DNA of 64,000 bases, taken from the NCBI RefSeq assembly GCF_003730135.1, contig NZ_RJVO01000007.1:62001-126000 (forward strand), given 5' to 3'. Each line of letters begins with the position of its first letter. The first letter of the stretch is position 1. A program made the translations under genes and the position numbers. This document shows, piece by piece, positions 33,961-41,523 of the stretch. The notes under the pieces are model-generated. The model worked only from the letters and a program-made list of their open reading frames with translations, did not search any database and was not told the origin of the DNA. This DNA is from Stagnimonas aquatica (GTDB taxonomy: Bacteria; Pseudomonadota; Gammaproteobacteria; Nevskiales; Nevskiaceae).

Positions 33961-34857
33961 ATGACCCGTCTACGGCTGCACAGCCTGCTGCTACTCGGCG
34001 CCCTGCTCGCCAGCGCCTGTTTCGACCGTGGCGCGCTGCCCAGCGCCGGCGCCGCCGAGACCACCGCCGGAACCGTCCTCGAACGCGAACTGGGCGAGCG
34101 CAGCTACCGCCTGGTCCTGCCGCCGGGCAAGGCCAGCCAGCCGCGCCCGCTGATCGTCGCACTGCACGGCGGCTGGGGCAGCGGCAAGAACATGCAGGAC
34201 ATCAGCGGCCTCGACGACCCCGCGCTCGCCGCCGGCTTCGTGGTCGCCTATCCGGACGGGGTGATGAAGGCCTGGAACGCCGGCAGCTGCTGCGCCACGC
34301 CGATGAAGAAGAACATCGACGATGTCGGCTTCCTGAAGGCGGTGGTGGACGACATCGCCCAGCGCGACGGCATCGACCGCAAGCGCGTCTACGGCACCGG
34401 CTTTTCCAACGGCGCGATGATGCTCTACCGCGTCGCCTGCGAGGCGCCGGGCCTGTTCAAGGCCATCGCGCCGGTCTCCGGCGGGCCGATGTTCGAGGGC
34501 TGCAAATCGCCGCAGCCGATCTCCGCCTACCTGATCCAGGGCCGCGCCGATCCGCGCATCCCCTTCGACGGCGGCGAGTTCGAGGGCAACTACCGGCCGG
34601 GGCTGCTGAGCATCGTCAGCCAGCTCGGCCAGCGCGCCGGCTGCGGCAAGGAGCAGAAGCAGACCTGGCAGGACGGCGATACCTCCTGCGCCACGGTGCA
34701 GGGCTGCCCGGGCGGCATCGAGCTGAGCTGGTGCGGCCTCGGCGGCGTCGGTCACCAGTGGGCCGGCGGCCGCACCCTGCTGCCCGGCCTGCTCGGCCAG
34801 AACACCAGTCGCTTCAATGCCTCGCGGCAGATCGTGCTGTTCTTCCAGAGGCACTAA
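33961..34857 (+). CDS. Exported PHB-depolymerase-family esterase (lipoprotein)
   Basis: 298 residues, with an AGGAGA ribosome site before ATG 33961. The N-terminal signal with a lipobox-like LLASAC (Cys at about 20) suggests a lipoprotein; otherwise it is simply exported. Alpha/beta-hydrolase of the LpqC/feruloyl-esterase-like branch (COG3509): oxyanion region VALHGGWGSGKNM, nucleophile Ser149 in GFSNGAMM, catalytic His in GVGHQWAGG near the end. It would cleave esters outside the inner membrane. It is 13 bases after the CoA-transferase and probably cotranscribed with it and the next dehydrogenase. Confidence 0.85.
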   Translation: MTRLRLHSLLLLGALLASACFDRGALPSAGAAETTAGTVLERELGERSYRLVLPPGKASQPRPLIVALHGGWGSGKNMQDISGLDDPALAAGFVVAYPDGVMKAWNAGSCCATPMKKNIDDVGFLKAVVDDIAQRDGIDRKRVYGTGFSNGAMMLYRVACEAPGLFKAIAPVSGGPMFEGCKSPQPISAYLIQGRADPRIPFDGGEFEGNYRPGLLSIVSQLGQRAGCGKEQKQTWQDGDTSCATVQGCPGGIELSWCGLGGVGHQWAGGRTLLPGLLGQNTSRFNASRQIVLFFQRH

Positions 34858-34890
34858 CCGGTTCGCGACTACAGGCCCTAAGCTGCCGCG

Positions 34891-35649
34891 ATGACCTCTT
34901 CCTCATCCAAACCCGTTGCGCTGGTCACCGGCGGCGGCGGCGGCATCGGGCTGGCCGCCTGTCTGCAGTTCGCCCGCCGTGGCTATCGCGTCGCCCTCTG
35001 CGACCTCGACGGCGCGCGCGCAGAGGCCAGTGCCGAAGCAGTGCGCGCGGCCGGCGGCGAGGCCCTGCACCTGGTCACCGACATCGGCGACTCGGCGCAG
35101 GTGCAGGCCCTGCTCGCCGAACTGCGCGGCCGCTGGGGCCGGCTCGACGCGGCCTTCAACAACGCCGGCGCCAGCGCCCTGCGCACCGCGCTGGCCGACA
35201 CCGAGGAGGCCGACTGGGAGCGGGTGATCCGCACCAACGTCACCGGCAACTTCCTGCTGATGAAGTACGAGATCCGCTGGATGCTCGAACAGGGCGGCGG
35301 CTGCATCGTCAACAACGCCTCGGTGTTCGGCCTGGGCGGCAGCACCAGCGCCGCCTACACCGCCAGCAAGCACGCGCTGGCCGGCCTCACCCGCAGCGCC
35401 GCGCTCAGCTACGCGGCCCAGGGCCTGCGCATCAACGCCGTGTGCCCAGGCCTGATCGACGCCGGCATGGGCGCGCGCTTCATCGAACGCAGCCCTGAGC
35501 AAGTGACCGCCGCGCTCGCCCTGCATCCCGCCGGCCGCGCCGGCACCGCCGAGGAAGTCGCGCAGGCGGTGGTCTGGCTGTGCTCGGACGAAGCGCGCTA
35601 CATCCACGGCCATCTGCTGCCGGTGGATGGTGGTTACGGCGCGCGCTAG
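34891..35649 (+). CDS. Short-chain dehydrogenase/reductase
   Basis: 252 residues, classical SDR. NAD(P)-binding TGGGGGIG (residues 13-20), NNAG motif, catalytic Ser in NNASVFG, Tyr156 and Lys160 in YTASK, C-terminal VDGGYGAR. The acidic Asp after strand 2 (LCDLDGARAE) suggests NAD(H) preference. It oxidises or reduces an alcohol/ketone substrate, unknown. It is the last plus-strand gene of the group 30.6-35.6 kb. Confidence 0.85.
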   Translation: MTSSSSKPVALVTGGGGGIGLAACLQFARRGYRVALCDLDGARAEASAEAVRAAGGEALHLVTDIGDSAQVQALLAELRGRWGRLDAAFNNAGASALRTALADTEEADWERVIRTNVTGNFLLMKYEIRWMLEQGGGCIVNNASVFGLGGSTSAAYTASKHALAGLTRSAALSYAAQGLRINAVCPGLIDAGMGARFIERSPEQVTAALALHPAGRAGTAEEVAQAVVWLCSDEARYIHGHLLPVDGGYGAR

Positions 35650-35679
35650 GGCAATTTCGATTGAAGTTCCTACACCCTC

Positions 35680-35815
35680 ACCCGACGCTGTCTCTCCTAC
35701 GAAGTAGGGGAGATGTCGCGTAGCGACAGAGGGGTTCCCGTCGACGGCACAGACCCCTCCGGCTCTTCGAGCCACCTCCCCTACTTCGTAGGGGAGGCAG
35801 CGGGGATACCCGTAG
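35680..35815. repeat. Inverted repeat pair around CTACGAAGTAGGGGAG
   Basis: Two copies of a palindrome (TCCTACGAAGTAGGGGAG at about 35695 and CCCCTACTTCGTAGGGGAGG at about 35780), with further inverted segments between (AGGGGTTCCC / GACCCCTCC). This fills most of the 248-base gap between the SDR and the TerB-like gene; no gene is supported here. Confidence 0.65.
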
Positions 35816-35897
35816 TTAAACCAAAAGTACTCTTGCTCGCGCGCATCGCTTCTCGCATCTGCGGCGGTAGCCACGGGAAGCCCATTAAAATCCCGGC

Positions 35898-36344
35898 ATG
35901 AAATCCATCCTCAGCCGCCTGTTCGGCCCAGCCAGCGGTGCCGCATCCGCCCATACCGCGCAATCCGCCGCCCTGGTGGTCGCGCAACTGCTGATCGAGA
36001 TCGCCCGCTCGGATCTGAAGGTGCAGGACGCCGAACTGGCCGTGGTGCGCGAGCACCTGGCGCAGGCCTATGCGCTGAGCGGCGCCGAACTCGACGGCCT
36101 GATCGCCGAAGCCGGTCGCCGGGTCGATGCCGCCACCTCGCTCTACGACACCGTGAAGCGGATCAACGATGCGTTCAGCCACGAACAGAAAGCCGGGCTG
36201 ATGCAGGCGCTCTGGCAGGTGGCCTATGCCGACGGCCGCCTCGACGCCTATGAGGAAGCGCTACTGCGGCGCATGGCCGAACTCCTGTACGTGCCGCACG
36301 AGGTGTTCATCGGCGAGAAGCTGCGCTTGCTGGAAGCGCAGTAG
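35898..36344 (+). CDS. TerB-like cytoplasmic protein
   Basis: 148 residues, all-helical. Two repeats with acidic metal-site-like motifs: VAQLLIEIARSDLKVQDAEL and ALWQVAYADGRLDAYEEALL. This is the tellurite-resistance TerB fold (COG4103 group). The biochemical function is unknown, though the family is often linked to membrane stress. It has its own start after a repeat-rich gap and is convergent with the minus-strand gene at 36367. Confidence 0.85.
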   Translation: MKSILSRLFGPASGAASAHTAQSAALVVAQLLIEIARSDLKVQDAELAVVREHLAQAYALSGAELDGLIAEAGRRVDAATSLYDTVKRINDAFSHEQKAGLMQALWQVAYADGRLDAYEEALLRRMAELLYVPHEVFIGEKLRLLEAQ

Positions 36345-36366
36345 CCGCAGGCCGGGAGGGCGGTGC

Positions 36367-37080
36367 TCAGCGCACCGCCTCGACATCGCCGCTGCCATTG
36401 ACCTCGCTGCGCAGCTTGGCCGGCGAGCCGCGATAGCGGATGTCGCCGCTGCCGTTGATCTCGGCGCGCAGTTCCTCGCTGGCAGCGACGTCGATGTCGC
36501 CACTGCCATTGAGCTCGGCCTCGACGTGCTTGGCCCGCAGGCTGCCGAGGTCGGCGTCGCCAGAGCCGTTGACCTCGACCTCCAGCTCATCCACCTCGCC
36601 GCTGGCCTCGATGTCGCCGCTGCCGTTCAGCTCCACGCCCAGGCGCTCGCCACGGATGCCGCTGAGGCGGGCGTCGGCGCTGCCGTCGAGCGCGAAGTGA
36701 CGCAGGCGGGGCAGTTGCACCTCGACCACCAACGGCGTCTTGGTGCGGTAGGAGCCGCGCGATTCGATCACCAGGGTGTCGCCCTCGACGCGGGTTTCGA
36801 CCAGCTCCAGCAGATTGTCGTCGCCGCTCACTTTCACGCTGTGCTTGCCACCGACTCGCACCTCGACGTTCTCCGCCGAGCGCAGCGCGATGCGCTCGAA
36901 GGCCGGCAGCGTGCGCTCGACGCTGGCCGGTTTGCCGGAGCCGACCTGCACCGGGCGGTGATCGACATGCACAACCAACTCGCCGGCCAGGCGGTGGAAC
37001 TCGACCTGGCTGGCGCCGGCCCAGGCGAGCACGCTGAGCAGGGTCATGGTGGCGGCGAAGGCAAGCAGGACTTTTTTCAT
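36367..37080 (-). CDS. Exported DUF2807 (head GIN) domain protein
   Basis: 237 residues with a signal peptide (MKKVLLAFAATMTLLSVLAWA). The body is a right-handed beta-helix-like repeat with LNGSGDI/VNGSGDA motifs repeated about every 18 residues, the hallmark of DUF2807. ATG 37080 was chosen for the signal peptide. Likely periplasmic or outer-membrane attached; role unknown. It lies 79 bases downstream of the PhoD-like gene on the same strand. Confidence 0.88.
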   Translation of the reverse strand: MKKVLLAFAATMTLLSVLAWAGASQVEFHRLAGELVVHVDHRPVQVGSGKPASVERTLPAFERIALRSAENVEVRVGGKHSVKVSGDDNLLELVETRVEGDTLVIESRGSYRTKTPLVVEVQLPRLRHFALDGSADARLSGIRGERLGVELNGSGDIEASGEVDELEVEVNGSGDADLGSLRAKHVEAELNGSGDIDVAASEELRAEINGSGDIRYRGSPAKLRSEVNGSGDVEAVR

Positions 37081-37159
37081 GGCGACGGCCGGTGGCGGGT
37101 TCCAGCCTCCGATGGCGCAAGGCCAGGAAAGGTTTGCGCCGCCGTGCGTTTGCCCGCGT

Positions 37160-38848
37160 TCAGAGCCGCCGCAACTCGGTGCTGCCGGCGGCAACCGCGA
37201 AGCGCGCCAGCTCGGTGGAGGCATTGGCGAACGGCAACTGCGCCAGCATCGCGCGCATCGTCACCGTGCAGGCGGCGGGCGTGAACTCCACCTCCAGCCA
37301 GCCGTTGCGGGTGCCGTCCCAGAGCGCGAAGTGCGGATTGTTCTGCACGATGCTCGGGCTTTGCAGGAACAAGGTCGCCGGCAGATTGATCGGACTGGCA
37401 ATGGGCGTGGCGGCGGCGCAACTGCTGGTGAACTCGACGCCCACCGCCGGCCCGTCGGGATAGCCGTCACGAAGGGTGGCGGCGGCGAAGGCGTGCATAT
37501 CGCCGGCCAGCACCACCAGATTCGGCAGGCCGTTCAAGGCCGACAGCAGCTCGGCGCGCTCGGCGGTGGTGCCGTCCCAGTGATCGACCTCGTAGAGCAG
37601 CGGTGGCTGCGTGAGCGCGCGGATCGGCGAGAACGGAATCGGCAGGCCCAGCACCCGCCACTGCGCGTCGCTGCCTTTGAGCGTGTCGAGCAGCCAGCGC
37701 TTCTGCGCGCCGCCCAGCAGCGTGCGACCGGAGTCCTGGCGCGCCTCGCAGCCGCTCTCCGGCACCAGTTGCCGCTGGCCAAAGTTACCTTCGCCGCAGG
37801 GATGCGGGCTGCGCTGCATGCGCAACTCGGTGAGCGCGAGTTCGGCGAGGCGGCCGAAGCGGAAGCTGCGTTCGATCTGCATCACCTCCGGGAACGCCGC
37901 CTTGGGCCGGTAGCGCACCCGCACCGGCAGGTAGCGGTACCAGACATCGAGCGCCTCGCGGACATAGGCGCTCATCGCCACCGGGTCTTCGTCCAGCGGA
38001 TGGTCGGGGCCGCGCGGCCGGCTGCCGTCGAAGTAGAGATCGTTGGCGAACTCGTGGTCGTCGAAGGTCGCGAGCAGGGTGTGGCGTTCCAGCGCCGCGC
38101 GCAGGTCGGCGTCGCTGCGATGGGCGCGGTAGATGGTGAGCAGATCCTCGCGGCTGCTGGCATAGCTGGCGCCGGAGGGCAGTGGCAGCCGCCGCAGCGG
38201 CGCGATCGCGCTCTCGTAGATGAAGTCGCCCAGGTGCAGCAGGTAGTCGGCCTCCACGGTGGCCATTTCGGCGAAGGCGTGGAAGTAGGCGAAGGTGTAG
38301 TCCTGGCAGCAGGTGACCAGCAGCTTCAGGCGCTCCACTGCCTCGTCCTCGCGCGGCAGGGTGCGCAGGCGCCCGACCCGGCTGGAGGTGCCGGCGTAGG
38401 CGAAGCGGTAGTAGTAGTAACGGTTGGACTGCAACAGCCCGTCGGTGTCGAGCTTGATGCAGCCGTCGTGGCGCGGATCGAGTGCCGCGAGCGAATGGCT
38501 GCCCGCCACCACCGGCCGGGTAAAGGCCTCGTCCTCGGCGATCTGCCAGAGCAGATCGACACCGGGCTGCAACTGCTGCGGATTCAGCCGCGTCCACAGC
38601 ACCGCGCCGCTGGAGCTGGGATCGCCGCTGGCCAGCGAGGCGGGAAACACCGCCGCCGCATCGCCGCTGCCCAGCGCCGGCAGACTGAGCGCCTGCGGTT
38701 GCGCGCGCGGGATCACCTCCAGTTCGGCCCCACCCTCGCCGCCCACGCCGGTCTCGGCGGGACTGGACTCGCCACAGGCGGAGAGACCACCGCCCAGGGC
38801 GAGAGCGGCGGCGGCCTTGAGCAATTCACGTCGGCGCTGTTGGGTCAT
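37160..38848 (-). CDS. PhoD-like alkaline phosphatase/phosphodiesterase
   Basis: 562 residues. The N-terminus RRRELLKAAAALALGGGLSAC combines a Tat-type twin-arginine motif with a lipobox cysteine, so it is probably exported folded. The PhoD N-terminal Fn-like domain is followed by the metallophosphatase core: YLLHLGDFIYE, ATFDDHEFANDLYFDG and VVLAGDMHAFAAA supply the metal ligands. PhoD enzymes hydrolyse phosphate mono- or diesters at the cell surface. ATG 38848 was chosen for the Tat motif. A role for the lipid locus is possible but phosphate scavenging is the simpler explanation. Confidence 0.88.
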   Translation of the reverse strand: MTQQRRRELLKAAAALALGGGLSACGESSPAETGVGGEGGAELEVIPRAQPQALSLPALGSGDAAAVFPASLASGDPSSSGAVLWTRLNPQQLQPGVDLLWQIAEDEAFTRPVVAGSHSLAALDPRHDGCIKLDTDGLLQSNRYYYYRFAYAGTSSRVGRLRTLPREDEAVERLKLLVTCCQDYTFAYFHAFAEMATVEADYLLHLGDFIYESAIAPLRRLPLPSGASYASSREDLLTIYRAHRSDADLRAALERHTLLATFDDHEFANDLYFDGSRPRGPDHPLDEDPVAMSAYVREALDVWYRYLPVRVRYRPKAAFPEVMQIERSFRFGRLAELALTELRMQRSPHPCGEGNFGQRQLVPESGCEARQDSGRTLLGGAQKRWLLDTLKGSDAQWRVLGLPIPFSPIRALTQPPLLYEVDHWDGTTAERAELLSALNGLPNLVVLAGDMHAFAAATLRDGYPDGPAVGVEFTSSCAAATPIASPINLPATLFLQSPSIVQNNPHFALWDGTRNGWLEVEFTPAACTVTMRAMLAQLPFANASTELARFAVAAGSTELRRL

Positions 38849-38923
38849 CGGGTAAGTCTGACGAAACTCTGTTGCAGTTCCTGCGGGTGCCTCGCGCAAA
38901 CTCCGCACCAGCGCCGCGAGAAC

Positions 38924-39850
38924 TCAGCAATAGCCCAGGCGTTTTGCCAGCGCGAGCACCTCGGGCGCAAAGCCCTGGCGGTCGCGCCGCCAGGGCAGCG
39001 GCGCATCGAGGCGGGGCTGCGCCGCCAGCGCCTCCAGTTCGGGCGCAAAGTCGGCCCAGACCTCGGCCTCCAGCCCGCCGCGTACCGAGCCCTCCGGCGT
39101 CTGCGCATACAGCCACTCGGCCGGCCGCGCCATGGCCTCGAGATCGGCGCGCGCCAGCGGCAGTTCCAGCCAGTCGCAGAGTCCGCCCAGGCTGCCGGCG
39201 AAGTCGGTGTCGAAAGCCTCGCTGTGCAGTCGCCGCCACTGCGACTCTGGCCAGTCGGCAGCCGCCTGCAACAGGTTCTGGTTGCTGCGCAGCCAGGGCA
39301 GTTGCGGCTCGGGCAGCGGTGGCGTCTGCGCGTGGTCGCGGAAGTCCACCGGCACGAACAGCTGCTCGCGCAGCCAGGCGGCGTGCAGGCAGCCCTGGCT
39401 CCAGGGATGACGGACCAGATGCAGCCAGCGCGCCTGCGGCAGGCGGTCGCGAAAGCCCTGCAGCTCATGCGGACGCAGCGGCATTTCCGCATCAGGGATG
39501 ACTAGGCGGCGCGGCGCCACCTGTGCAGCCAGCCAGTCGATCAACTCCGTCGTGCTCCAGCCGCGCCGCGCCTGTAGCCAGGCGTCGGCAGCGGCGATCT
39601 GCACCGCGCCCTGGCCGCCGAAAGCAAGCTGAGCGACGCTGCGGCGCAGGCCATCGCCATGACTGAGCTGGCTGAGCGCGAAAAGCTCCAGCAGTTCGCC
39701 GACCTCCTCGGCCATGCCGGGAAACACCTGCGGCAGCGCGTACAGGCCCGGATGCCGGCCCAGCACGCCGGCCAGCCAGCTCGCGCCGGAGAACGGCGCG
39801 GCCAGGATGAACAGAGGCGCGGGTGGGGGCGGCGGCGCGGGCGTGCTCAT
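38924..39850 (-). CDS. Sulfotransferase-family protein
   Basis: 308 residues. The N-terminal PAPS 5'-phosphosulfate loop is visible (LAAPFSGASWLAGVLGRHPG, about residues 16-35; the usual Lys/Arg of the loop is replaced by an FSGAS variant), and the 3'-phosphate loop is LHLVRHPWSQG. Such enzymes transfer sulfate from PAPS to a hydroxyl. Its start overlaps the stop of the gene at 39847 by 4 bases, so both are translated together. Substrate unknown. It may sulfate the product of the nearby lipid locus, but the genes face the other way and this is inference. Confidence 0.75.
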   Translation of the reverse strand: MSTPAPPPPPAPLFILAAPFSGASWLAGVLGRHPGLYALPQVFPGMAEEVGELLELFALSQLSHGDGLRRSVAQLAFGGQGAVQIAAADAWLQARRGWSTTELIDWLAAQVAPRRLVIPDAEMPLRPHELQGFRDRLPQARWLHLVRHPWSQGCLHAAWLREQLFVPVDFRDHAQTPPLPEPQLPWLRSNQNLLQAAADWPESQWRRLHSEAFDTDFAGSLGGLCDWLELPLARADLEAMARPAEWLYAQTPEGSVRGGLEAEVWADFAPELEALAAQPRLDAPLPWRRDRQGFAPEVLALAKRLGYC

Positions 39851-41301
39851 GTCGCCGCTCCCGGCGGATTCTGGCCCAGCCAGACCTCGCAGCCGCCGCG
39901 CGGGTTGTCGCGGTATTCCCAGGCGCCGTTGCGCTGCACCGCCACCCGGGGGCCGAAGGGATTGGCGGTGCCGACGAACAGACCCTGCGGCGTCGAGCCG
40001 AAAGTGCGGATGCCCCAGTTGAACTTGTTGCCGAAGCCGTCGCGCGTCACCGGCTGCCAGTGCACACCGTCGGCGCTGCGCCAGAGCTGGCAGCCGCCCC
40101 GCTCGCTGAGCCGCTCCAGACCCCAGTGGCGCACCAATCCGGCCACCGTCGCCGGCCAGCGGTGCAGCGGCAGATAGGGCAAGAGGCTGGCCCAGGACAT
40201 GGTCCCGGCGTAGAGGTGGTCCTCATGCACGGCCATGCGCCAGATGTAGCCGTTGAACAGGTTGTCGAAGCCGGCCGAGTAGCCGGACAGCGGCACCTTC
40301 GCGCCCTGCTCGGTGATCCGCGACTCGCCGACGATCACCTCGTAGCTGTCGTCCGGCCAGACCCGCAGCAGCTCGGCGGCGGCCGGGCCGATGCGGTGCG
40401 CACGGTGGTAGCCGCCGTTGATGATCCCGCAGCCGACATAGAGCGCGCCCTTGAACTCGCACATGGCGCCGATCACTTCGTTGTGCAGGCCACGGCCGGC
40501 GCCACGGTCGAAGACCTTGGTCCAGGTGTAGGGCGGCTGACCGCCACGGGTCTTCCACAGCTCGCCGCCGGTGGCGGCGTTGACCGTGCCGCCGTAGAGA
40601 TGGCCGTCGTAGACCGCCATCTCGAAGATGGTGGCGTTGTCGGGGTTGCCGAAGCCCTCGGGATTGCTCGGCGTCCAGCCGCCTTGGGCGAGATCGTCGC
40701 TGGCGTAGATCACCGCCTCGGAGCCGATGTCCTGCACGAAACCCTTGGCGGTGCCGGAGGCGGTGGGGCTCAGGTGCACGCGGCCATCGAAGGGCTGGAT
40801 GGTGCGGCAGGCGCGCACCGACGGGCCGAACGGCGGGCGCACCACCGGCGCGAAATGACGGCCGTCCTCGCTGCGCAGCACGTCCGGCGAGTGCGCCAGA
40901 TGCGGCGACCAGGTGGAGACGTAGAGGCAGGGCGCGCTATCGCTGGCGCCCTGGAACACGGTCATGCCGCGATAGCCGATGTAGCTGGGGATGCCGGCGC
41001 GGCCGTTGACGCCGACCACCTCCGGCGAGCGATAGACCCGCAGCCAGGTCTCGGTTTCCGGCGTGTACTCCCAGATCTCGGCGCGGCGGTCGATGCTGTA
41101 GAGGTCGGCGGGACTGTCGATGGGCCAGGGTTTGAGGTCCGGCGCCGGGGCGCCGATCTTCAGCGCCGCGAAGCTGCCGCGCATGGTGCCGACGTACACC
41201 CGGCCCCGGAACACCGCCATGCTGTGGGCATAGTGGTTCCAGCCGTCGCCGAAGCCGTTGCGGCAGGTGAGGCGGAAGTCATCGAAGCGCAGGCCGCTCA
41301 T
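39847..41301 (-). CDS. Propeller-like protein of unknown function
   Basis: 484 residues, no signal peptide. Recurring segments of the form VYVGTMRGS, LYVSTWSP, LYGGTVNAATGGELWKT, LYVGCGI, LYAGTMSW and LFVGTANPFG are spaced about 50-70 residues apart and often followed by W or a 'sequence-of-events' strand, which fits a beta-propeller of six or seven blades. I do not recognise the family. It is coupled by a 4-base overlap to the sulfotransferase, so it is likely a partner or substrate-related protein of that enzyme. Confidence 0.7.
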   Translation of the reverse strand: MSGLRFDDFRLTCRNGFGDGWNHYAHSMAVFRGRVYVGTMRGSFAALKIGAPAPDLKPWPIDSPADLYSIDRRAEIWEYTPETETWLRVYRSPEVVGVNGRAGIPSYIGYRGMTVFQGASDSAPCLYVSTWSPHLAHSPDVLRSEDGRHFAPVVRPPFGPSVRACRTIQPFDGRVHLSPTASGTAKGFVQDIGSEAVIYASDDLAQGGWTPSNPEGFGNPDNATIFEMAVYDGHLYGGTVNAATGGELWKTRGGQPPYTWTKVFDRGAGRGLHNEVIGAMCEFKGALYVGCGIINGGYHRAHRIGPAAAELLRVWPDDSYEVIVGESRITEQGAKVPLSGYSAGFDNLFNGYIWRMAVHEDHLYAGTMSWASLLPYLPLHRWPATVAGLVRHWGLERLSERGGCQLWRSADGVHWQPVTRDGFGNKFNWGIRTFGSTPQGLFVGTANPFGPRVAVQRNGAWEYRDNPRGGCEVWLGQNPPGAAT

Positions 41302-41323
41302 GCGCGCAGGCCCACAACTTCTT

Positions 41324-41467
41324 CCCCTCCCCCCTCGCGGGGGAGGGTGGCGCGTAGCGTCGGGAGAGGGGGCGGTGGGCTGGAGCGCCTAGGCTCGCAA
41401 TCCGAGTCAAGCCTGCAAAGAAGAGAAGCACCCCCTCTCCCTAGCCCTCCCCCACCAGGGGGGAGGG
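41324..41467. repeat. Two GC palindromes (CCCTCCCCC family) in inverted arrangement
   Basis: One unit at 41324-41347 (CCCCTCCCCCCTCGCGGGGG then AGGG), followed by GGGAGAGGGGG, and a second at 41445-41467 (CCCTCCCCCACCAGGGGGG then AGGG) preceded by CCCCCTCTCCCTAG. They fill the 222-base gap between the exporter gene and the propeller-like gene. Confidence 0.75.
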
Positions 41468-41523
41468 AACTGGAGAGCGCTGAATGGCGATCCCGCGCGG
41501 CCATCAACACCAGACGGCCCCCC

